Source of the DNA: an uncultured Sutterella sp.
GTDB lineage: Bacteria; Pseudomonadota; Gammaproteobacteria; Burkholderiales; Burkholderiaceae_F
Length of the DNA: 10,700 bases
NCBI GenBank assembly: GCA_900754475.1
Contig: CAAECY010000068.1
Span: forward strand, 1 to 10,700
Reading direction: 5' to 3'
The notes below the pieces were generated by a model, which had not been told where the DNA came from, searched no databases, and saw nothing but the letters and a program-made list of their open reading frames with translations. Numbering within the stretch: the stretch's first letter is position 1; each line of letters starts with the position of its first letter. Of this stretch, positions 5,887-10,700 are shown piece after piece. Made by a program: the position numbers and the translations under genes.

Positions 5887-7071
5887 ATGTCCGCTTCCGC
5901 CGAAACCTCGCGCATCGTCGCGCTCATCTGTGCCGCGGGCGTCGGGCGCCGCATGGGCGCCGATCGTCCGAAGCAGTATCTGAAACTCGGAGCTTTTCCG
6001 ATGCTCGTGCATACGGTGCGCGCGATCGCTTCGGTCGGGCGCGTCGCGGAAACGGTCGTCGTCGTGAGCCCCGAGGATCCCTATATCGACGAAGTTGCCC
6101 GGGACTTTCCCGAGGGCGTTCGGGTGCTTCGCGCGGGCGGCGCCGAACGGGCGGATTCCGTCTTGAACGGGCTTCTCGCCGCGGGCTTTCCCGACGACGC
6201 GCTCGTTCTCGTACACGATGCGGCGCGCCCCTGCGTGCGCCCGAGCGAAGTCGAGCACCTGATCGACGAAGTGCTTGCGGACCCGCAGGCAGCGGGCGGC
6301 CTCTTGGCAGTCCCGATGTCGGACACCGTAAAGCGCGCCGATCCGGACCGTCGGGTCGTTGAGACGCTCCCGCGCGAAGCGCTCTGGCGCGCCGCAACCC
6401 CGCAGTGCTTCCGCGCGGGCGAACTGATTGCGGCCCTTTCGGGCGACCGCACCGGCATCACCGACGAAGCCTCCGCCATGGAGCGTGCCGGTCACGTCGT
6501 CAAGGTGGTTTCGGGTCGAACGACCAACATCAAGGTCACACAGCCGGGCGACGAAAAGATCGCCGGCCTTCTTTTGGGAGACGCTTCCGTGATTCCTCTT
6601 CGCATCGGTCAGGGGTACGATTCCCACCGACTTGTTCCCGGGAGGCCGCTCATTTTGGGCGGCGTCGAAATTCCGCACACGACGGGCCTTGACGGCCATT
6701 CGGACGCGGATGTTCTCTTGCATGCCGTAACCGACGCCGTCCTCGGGGCGAGCGCTCTCGGGGACATCGGGCAGCACTTCCCGCCCTCGGACCCCGCCTG
6801 GAAGGGCGCGGACAGCCGGAAACTTCTCGCCGAAGTCGTGCGCTTGGCGCGCGCCAAGGGCTGGGGGATCGTCAACGTCGACGCGACGATCGTCGCCGAA
6901 CGCCCGAAGATCGGTCCGCACATGGCGGCGATCCGCGCGAGCCTCGCCGCGACGCTCGGCGTCTCGGAAGAGGTCGTGAACGTGAAGGCGAAGACGAACG
7001 AAAAGATGGACGCGGTCGGTCGCGAAGAAGGGATGATGGCGCACGCCGTGGCGCTTATGGCCCGCATTTGA
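5887..7071 (+). CDS. ispDF: Bifunctional IspD-IspF fusion (MEP isoprenoid pathway)
   Basis: The single 394-residue chain joins two cytosolic enzymes of the non-mevalonate pathway. Residues 1 to about 232 are IspD, 2-C-methyl-D-erythritol 4-phosphate cytidylyltransferase. They show the nucleotide-binding start ICAAGVGRRMG...RPKQYL (14-32) and VHDAARPCV (109-117). Residues from about 237 are IspF, 2-C-methyl-D-erythritol 2,4-cyclodiphosphate synthase. They show GYDSHR with zinc ligands Asp245 and His247, the third likely ligand His279 in LLHAVTDA, and the C-terminal KAKTNEKM...GREEGM block. The linker is only a few residues long. The intermediate step between them, IspE, is not in the window. 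ATG at 5887 fits the domain start and a GAGGG site. Fused IspDF is well known in alpha- and epsilonproteobacteria; separate genes are more usual in betaproteobacteria. Confidence 0.95.
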   Translation: MSASAETSRIVALICAAGVGRRMGADRPKQYLKLGAFPMLVHTVRAIASVGRVAETVVVVSPEDPYIDEVARDFPEGVRVLRAGGAERADSVLNGLLAAGFPDDALVLVHDAARPCVRPSEVEHLIDEVLADPQAAGGLLAVPMSDTVKRADPDRRVVETLPREALWRAATPQCFRAGELIAALSGDRTGITDEASAMERAGHVVKVVSGRTTNIKVTQPGDEKIAGLLLGDASVIPLRIGQGYDSHRLVPGRPLILGGVEIPHTTGLDGHSDADVLLHAVTDAVLGASALGDIGQHFPPSDPAWKGADSRKLLAEVVRLARAKGWGIVNVDATIVAERPKIGPHMAAIRASLAATLGVSEEVVNVKAKTNEKMDAVGREEGMMAHAVALMARI

Positions 7072-7100
7072 TTCGCCCGACATCGCCCACGCGAAAACGA

Positions 7101-7129
7101 AAGGCGCCCGGATGTTCCGGGCGCCTTTT
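7101..7129. terminator. Strong bidirectional terminator between ispDF and the sensor kinase gene
   Basis: AAGGCGCCCGG (7101-7111) pairs perfectly with CCGGGCGCCTT (7117-7127) around a five-base loop, followed by TTTT on the plus strand (7126-7129). The minus-strand reading ends in TTTCGTTTT. It separates two convergent genes. Confidence 0.9.
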
Positions 7130-7171
7130 CACTGCCTTTTCACTTTGAGGGCCTTGAGCTTTCGTGACGCT

Positions 7172-8587
7172 TCAGCGACGTTCTTCGAGCTTTTGCGCGG
7201 CCTTGTCCTGCTCTTTGAGGGCCTTTTTGAGTGCGCCCTTCGTGACGATCGGGAAGCGTACGCGCACGAGCAACCCGTGCGGGTCGGCGTCGCCCAACTG
7301 CACGGTGCCGCCCGAGCGGCGCACGATGCGATCCACAATCGCAAGACCCAGGCCCGACCCCGTCACGCCGCTTCGGGCGCTCTCGCCGCGCTCGAAGGGC
7401 CGCATGACGCGTTCGCGCTCTTCGGCGGGGAGGCCCTTCCCTTCGTCCGACACGGTGAGAAGCGCCGTGCGGCCGTCGGGTTCGCGCTTCAGTTCGAGCG
7501 TGAGGTAAAGCGTGCCGTCCTCGCTTCGGCCGTAGCGCTGCGCGTTCGTGACGAGATTCTGGATGGCGCGCGAAAGTTCCAAGGGATGCGCCATCACCCA
7601 GATTTCCGGATCGAGTCGGGTGGCGAGCTTCACCGTCGCGTCCGATTCGATGCGGGCGATCTGCAAGGCCGCTTCGACCGCTTCGCCGAAATTCACCATC
7701 ACCTGATCCTCGTTCGAGCGACGCGCGTAGGCGAGGAACTGATTGACGATGTTTTCCATCTGTTCGAGGTCGCTCACCATGGCGTTGCGGGAATCTTCGG
7801 GAAGGTCCGCAAGTTCCACCTCAAGGCGCAAACGCGTGATCGGCGTGCGAAGGTCGTGGGAGACCCCGGCGAGAAGCAGTTCGCGGTCGGCTTCGATTCG
7901 CTTCAGGTCGCTCACCATCTGGTTGAAGGAGCTGTTGACGGCCTGAATTTCCGCGGTCGACGCGTCTTCGGGAAGGGGATCGGGGTCCTGGCCGCGACCC
8001 AACTGCGTCGCAAAGAGCGAGAGGCGCGCCAAGGGCTGAATCACGTGCCGCGTGAGGGCGGTCGCGCCGAAAAGGGACGCAAGGCCCGCCGCCAACGCCC
8101 ACCAGAGCCAGGCGGTGCCGTAGGGCGGATCGAGCGCGTCGTCCTTCGTTTGGAGCCAATAGGCGTCCCCGTCGATGTCAAAGGAGACCCAGAGGCCGTT
8201 GTTGCCGTTGACGCGCGTCGCGACGATCGTCTCGGGCCCGAGCGACGTTTTGACGAGCTGATCGATCAAACCGTTGAACCCTTCGCCCGAGAGGCGCACC
8301 ACCTTGTCGGTCTCGTCCCGGGGGGAGATGAGGACGCCCTCGCGGGCGGCGAGCACCTTGAGGAGGTCGAGCCGATACAAGGGGTCGGCCGTCACGAGCG
8401 CGTACTTCGTGATGTTCACGGTCGAGACGAGGTGCTGCGCCACGCCCTGGGAGTAGGGGAGTTCGGAGAGCACGCGAAAGCTCTGCAGCCAGCCGATCAC
8501 GGAGAAGAAAAGGAGGCCGCAAAGGAGCAGAAAAGTGCGCCAGAAAAGACTGGGGCGGCGGTTTTTGAGTTGGGCGATCCAGGACAT
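7172..8587 (-). CDS. EnvZ-like sensor histidine kinase
   Basis: The 471-residue inner-membrane kinase is the presumed partner of the OmpR-like regulator encoded upstream on the same strand. Layout: membrane segment 1 at about 15-36, a periplasmic domain of about 120 residues, membrane segment 2 at about 159-178, then HAMP. The dimerisation/phosphorylation helix carries VSHDLRTPITRLRLEVEL with phospho-acceptor His244. The ATPase domain has the N box NLVTN (344-348), G1 box DEGKGLP (381-387) and G2 box GSGLGLA (410-416). The H-box wording SHDLRTP-TRxRL is that of EnvZ. The C-terminus is a charged tail rich in Lys, Glu and Gln (450-471). I take the ATG at 8585-8587; the frame stays open to 8824 but the extra residues have no domain character. 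Signal and target genes are unknown; porin control is the usual role. Confidence 0.92.
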   Translation of the reverse strand: MSWIAQLKNRRPSLFWRTFLLLCGLLFFSVIGWLQSFRVLSELPYSQGVAQHLVSTVNITKYALVTADPLYRLDLLKVLAAREGVLISPRDETDKVVRLSGEGFNGLIDQLVKTSLGPETIVATRVNGNNGLWVSFDIDGDAYWLQTKDDALDPPYGTAWLWWALAAGLASLFGATALTRHVIQPLARLSLFATQLGRGQDPDPLPEDASTAEIQAVNSSFNQMVSDLKRIEADRELLLAGVSHDLRTPITRLRLEVELADLPEDSRNAMVSDLEQMENIVNQFLAYARRSNEDQVMVNFGEAVEAALQIARIESDATVKLATRLDPEIWVMAHPLELSRAIQNLVTNAQRYGRSEDGTLYLTLELKREPDGRTALLTVSDEGKGLPAEERERVMRPFERGESARSGVTGSGLGLAIVDRIVRRSGGTVQLGDADPHGLLVRVRFPIVTKGALKKALKEQDKAAQKLEERR

Positions 8588-8723
8588 GCGACGGTGCCCC
8601 GCCGAAGGGGCCGTGAATAGGTGTCGATCGAATCGGGGCGCGGAGAGCGCGCCGAGCGGGCGCGTCGGGCCGAGGGCATCGCGAGAGCGGCTCGGGCCGA
8701 AGGCCGGGTTGTTGTACCGAGCA

Positions 8724-8729
8724 TCATAG
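8724..8729 (-). promoter_or_regulatory. Candidate -10 box for the sensor kinase gene
   Basis: On the minus strand TATGAT (complement 8724-8729) is a five-of-six match to the sigma-70 -10 consensus. It lies 137 nt before the kinase start and downstream of the regulator's terminator. The hexamer 17 bp upstream (TTCGTC) is a poor -35. It could give the kinase its own transcript. Confidence 0.3.
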
Positions 8730-8783
8730 CGGAAGACGGCTGTCCGACGAACGCCCGACGGACCGAAGAACCGAAAGCCCGAT

Positions 8784-8821
8784 GAAAAAAGAAGGACGCC
8801 GATCGACTCGGGCGTCCTTCT
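8784..8821 (-). terminator. Intrinsic terminator after the OmpR-like gene
   Basis: AGAAGGACGCC and GGCGTCCTTCT (8790-8800 and 8811-8821 on the plus strand) form an 11-bp stem. Read on the minus strand it runs straight into TTCTTTTTTC. It begins about 50 nt after the regulator's stop codon and lies before the kinase gene, so it should reduce or uncouple kinase expression. Confidence 0.8.
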
Positions 8822-8867
8822 CAAGAAACCGGGGGCGTCGGCGAACGGCGCTCCGAGGTGTTCGGTA

Positions 8868-9587
8868 TCAGCTCTGGCCGTCCGGAATGAAGACGTAGCC
8901 GAGCCCCCAAACGGTCTGCAGATAGCGGGGCTTCGAGGGATCGGGTTCGATCAGCTTGCGAAGGCGCGAGACCTGCACGTCAAGCGATCGGTCGAAGGCT
9001 TCGTATTCGCGACCGCGGGCCATTTCCATCAACTTGTCGCGCGACAAGGGCTGGCGCGGGTGACGCGCGAAGGCCTTCAAAACGGCGAATTCGCCCGTCG
9101 TGAGCGGCACGGGCTGGCCGTTTTTGGTGAGCACGCGCGTGCCGAGGTCGAGTTCGAACGCGCCGAATCGCACCACTTCGTCCGCCATGGAGGGAGCGCC
9201 CGGAGCGTCGGGCGCCGGACGACGGCGCAGCACCGCGTGGATGCGGGCGAGCAGTTCGCGCGGGTTGAAGGGCTTGGCGATGTAGTCGTCCGCCCCGAGT
9301 TCGAGACCGAGAATGCGGTCGACGTCTTCGCCGCGGGCCGTGAGCATGATGATCGGGGTCATGTCCTTCTGGCCGCGCAGGCGCTTCAGAATGGCAATAC
9401 CGTCTTCGCCCGGCATCATGAGGTCGAGAATCAGGGCATCGAAGTGTTCGCGCAGCCAGAGGCGGTTCATGCTCGCAGCGTTTTCGGCCACGAACACCTG
9501 GAAGCCGTTTTCGCCGAGATAGCGGCGCAAAAGGTCGCGAAGTCGGGGGTCGTCGTCAACGACGAGAATCTTGGGGGTGCGTTCCAT
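8868..9587 (-). CDS. OmpR-family response regulator
   Basis: At 239 residues it matches the length of E. coli OmpR, with the phospho-acceptor and switch residues at the same numbers. The receiver domain (about 1-120) has the acidic pocket DDD at 11-13, phosphorylatable Asp55 in LILDLMMPGEDG, Thr83 in MLTARGED and Lys105 in AKPF. A short proline-rich linker (about 124-134) leads to a winged-helix DNA-binding domain (about 138-236) with LTTGEFAVL, the recognition-helix region SLDVQVSRLRKLIE (201-214) and the closing TVWGLGYVF. The start is set by AGAGGAG seven bases before ATG 9585-9587; upstream in-frame codons are not domain-like. It should be phosphorylated by the EnvZ-like kinase encoded downstream. 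Its targets are not visible, though outer-membrane proteins are the classical ones. OmpR orthology is likely but not proven against other two-component paralogues. Confidence 0.93.
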   Translation of the reverse strand: MERTPKILVVDDDPRLRDLLRRYLGENGFQVFVAENAASMNRLWLREHFDALILDLMMPGEDGIAILKRLRGQKDMTPIIMLTARGEDVDRILGLELGADDYIAKPFNPRELLARIHAVLRRRPAPDAPGAPSMADEVVRFGAFELDLGTRVLTKNGQPVPLTTGEFAVLKAFARHPRQPLSRDKLMEMARGREYEAFDRSLDVQVSRLRKLIEPDPSKPRYLQTVWGLGYVFIPDGQS

Positions 9588-9921
9588 GATGCTCCTCTGG
9601 GGCGGTGCCGCGTCGGGGGTGGCGCCGGAAGGGCGCTCTGACCCTTTCCGCGTCCGGACGCAAATGCGGCTTCCGCCGGTGGTTGTCGGCCGAGGGCTCG
9701 CAGGCCCTCGGATTCCGTAGGTAATTATTTCGTATTGTCTCTCTTCGGGCGGGGCTTTGCCAACGGGGCCGAACACCCGGTTACGAAATGGGCCGCGAAC
9801 GGCCCGGCAGGGGGCGGGTCCCCGAAAAAAGTTCGTAACGTTTTTTCCAATTTGAGTCTACCCGCGCGTAAAGCTCGATGTTAAATTCGGAGGCGAATCG
9901 AGACCAACCGAGACTTAACCC
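9588..9921. promoter_or_regulatory. 334-nt divergent region between the OmpR-like gene and a small secreted-protein gene
   Basis: No gene is seen. On the regulator side there is an 8-bp hairpin, CCGAGGGC (9690-9697) with GCCCTCGG (9704-9711). Near 9720-9765, in minus orientation, TTGGCA is followed 18 bp later by GACAAT, a weak possible promoter. On the plus side TTAAAT lies at 9881-9886 in an AT-rich patch about 40 nt before the next start codon. The branched inverted repeat at 9780-9846 is listed separately. All promoter readings here are tentative. Confidence 0.3.
9780..9846 (+). other. Branched RNA-like inverted repeat followed by T6
   Basis: GTTACGAA (9780-9787) pairs with TTCGTAAC (9832-9839). 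They enclose two internal stems, GGGCCG-CGAA-CGGCCC (9790-9805) and GGGG...CCCC (about 9810-9823). Six T residues (9841-9846) come right after the closing arm. The shape is a three-way junction with a terminator-like tail on the plus strand. It matches no riboswitch or RNA family I recognise. It may be a small RNA 3' end, an attenuator or leader element for the downstream gene, or chance pairing in GC-rich DNA. Confidence 0.4.
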
Positions 9922-10452
9922 ATGCATAAGCTCACAAAAACCGGACTTTTAGCCGCCGTGTTCGCTTGTGTTTCCGTCGGTTCGGCCGCCGAAAACGAAT
10001 GGTCGACGCCGCTCGGCGCGGCCCTGGTGAAACCGGGCGAGAAAGCCCCGACGGCGACCGACTGCGGCGGCGACGTACCTTGCGTACGGCTCTGGAGCCA
10101 GATGTCGGCCGACGAACGCGCGAAGCTCTGGCCCTATCTGGACGACGTGTCGCGCACCTCGCACTGGCGCGAGATGAACCGCGCGGAGCGCGAAGCGCTC
10201 AAAACGCGGCTCTGCCCGCGCGATGTGGAAGCCCTGCGGCACCGCTTCACGCTGCGCTCGACCGAAGAGGGGACCGACCCCGGCCCGAAGCGCCTTCGCT
10301 CCCGCATGGCGGACGAAGCGGACCGCCGCCTGATGCGCGAACAGATTCTCGAAGTGCACATGGAGTTTTCGAGCGCCGAACACCATTCGCCCCCCCGCGC
10401 GCTGCGAGCGCCCGAGCCGATCGAGAAGGCCCGAACGCCCGAGGAAAAGTAA
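9922..10452 (+). CDS. Small exported protein of unknown function
   Basis: The 176-residue protein has a probable signal peptide (KLTK, a hydrophobic run at 7-22, cleavage near GSAA). The mature part holds Cys48, Cys54 and Cys98. A segment at about 57-97, rich in Trp, Arg and Glu (WSQMSADERAKLWPYL then HWREMNRAEREALKTRL), resembles the W-x-MS-x-EER repeat style of DUF3106-type periplasmic proteins; I offer that only as a resemblance. The tail (about 115-176) is highly charged and proline-rich, probably disordered. A charged linker with a trailing DVEALRHRF helix suggests a helical periplasmic protein. No strong ribosome-binding site precedes the ATG. It is divergent from the OmpR-like gene and followed by its own terminator, so it is a single-gene unit. 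OmpR control is possible but unproven. Confidence 0.7.
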   Translation: MHKLTKTGLLAAVFACVSVGSAAENEWSTPLGAALVKPGEKAPTATDCGGDVPCVRLWSQMSADERAKLWPYLDDVSRTSHWREMNRAEREALKTRLCPRDVEALRHRFTLRSTEEGTDPGPKRLRSRMADEADRRLMREQILEVHMEFSSAEHHSPPRALRAPEPIEKARTPEEK

Positions 10453-10460
10453 GCGTTTGC

Positions 10461-10490
10461 GACACTCTGCGACATGCTTTGACATGCTGC
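10461..10490 (+). repeat. Three 10-bp near-tandem repeats
   Basis: GACACTCTGC, GACATGCTTT and GACATGCTGC follow one another directly after the stop codon of the small exported protein. They are too short and degenerate to assign a role. Confidence 0.4.
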
Positions 10491-10493
10491 ACG

Positions 10494-10521
10494 ACGCCGG
10501 CCCGAAAACGGTCGGCGTTTT
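10494..10521 (+). terminator. Intrinsic terminator of the small exported-protein gene
   Basis: ACGCCGGCC (10494-10502) pairs with GGTCGGCGT (10510-10518), including one G-T pair, around a seven-base loop. TTTTC follows. Confidence 0.8.
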
Positions 10522-10606
10522 CATTTCGTTCTTCGCACGCCGCACGTCGTCCTTCGCCTTCCGTCTGCCGTCCTCCCACCGCCGACCGTTGCCGAGCACC
10601 CCTGTC

Positions 10607-10630
10607 GGGCCCCTCTATAATGAAGGGCCC
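10607..10630 (+). promoter_or_regulatory. Perfect -10 box flanked by GGGCCC repeats
   Basis: TATAAT at 10616-10621 is a perfect sigma-70 -10. It sits between two GGGCCC palindromes (10607-10612 and 10625-10630), which could be an operator overlapping the promoter. The best -35-like hexamer, TTGCCG (10589-10594), is 21 bp away, too far for a strong promoter. The transcript would run off the right edge. Confidence 0.5.
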
Positions 10631-10634
10631 TTGA

Positions 10635-10660
10635 GGGAGCCCCACCGGGCTCCCGATTTT
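10635..10660 (+). other. Leader hairpin downstream of the right-edge promoter
   Basis: GGGAGCCC (10635-10642) pairs perfectly with GGGCTCCC (10647-10654) around a CACC loop, followed by GATTTT. It lies about 15 nt after the -10 box, so it would form at the very 5' end of the transcript. It could be a stabilising stem or an attenuator. The T-run is short. Confidence 0.45.
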
Positions 10661-10700
10661 GAATTCGACAGCTGTGCGTCCGCCTCGTGCGGGCGCTTGC

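Noticed and set aside
5776..7083. Minus-strand open frame of 435 codons across ispDF
   Set aside because: It is a shadow of the IspD-IspF fusion, whose motifs are unambiguous on the plus strand.
8588..8824. N-terminal extension of the sensor kinase by 79 codons
   Set aside because: The extra residues have no domain character and the region contains a terminator and a candidate promoter. The protein starting at 8587 has a normal kinase layout.
9588..9776. N-terminal extension of the OmpR-like regulator by 63 codons
   Set aside because: The internal ATG has an excellent ribosome-binding site and gives exactly the 239-residue OmpR layout with Asp55 and Lys105.

Overview
The window is GC-rich DNA (apart from its first ~80 bases) that reads as a betaproteobacterial chromosome. 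The EnvZ/OmpR pair, FadL-type porin, UPF0114 membrane protein and periplasmic flavocytochrome-type genes fit a Burkholderiales gut anaerobe of the Sutterella/Parasutterella type. That placement is inference from gene content and codon style, not from a marker gene.

Left arm (1-3336), the accessory and most unusual part. It holds a 5'-truncated flavoprotein reductase of the fumarate/urocanate reductase family (about 80-991). A separate periplasmic tetraheme cytochrome c (1026-1400) follows 34 nt later and resembles the heme domain of Shewanella-type flavocytochromes. After a stretch of stacked hairpins ending in a T-tract comes an exported homologue of histidine/phenylalanine ammonia-lyases (1606-3264). 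In this protein the Ala-Ser-Gly triad that forms the MIO electrophile is gone; the loop reads G-S-V-G-E-A-D. Together they suggest a periplasmic module in which one protein acts on an amino-acid-like or aryl substrate and a heme/flavin reductase respires an acrylate-type product. The lyase-like protein cannot use the classical MIO mechanism. The first ~80 bases are AT-rich, contain a perfect 14-bp palindrome, and abut the point where the flavoprotein reading frame is cut, so a rearrangement junction is likely.

Middle (3337-7171). A FadL-family outer-membrane channel (minus) is convergent with the lyase across a bidirectional terminator. A 488-nt intergenic region carries its leader and two terminators for the next gene, a UPF0114 (YqhA) inner-membrane protein (minus). 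Divergent from that is a fused IspD-IspF enzyme (plus) of the MEP isoprenoid pathway, ending in a strong bidirectional terminator.

Right arm (7172-10700). An EnvZ-like sensor kinase and an OmpR-like regulator lie on the minus strand, regulator first in the direction of transcription. Unusually, they are separated by 280 nt holding an intrinsic terminator and a possible internal promoter. Beyond them is a structured divergent region, a small exported protein of unknown function (plus), its terminator, and a perfect TATAAT box with a hairpin that belong to a transcript continuing past the window. No tRNA, rRNA, CRISPR array or intact insertion sequence was recognised.
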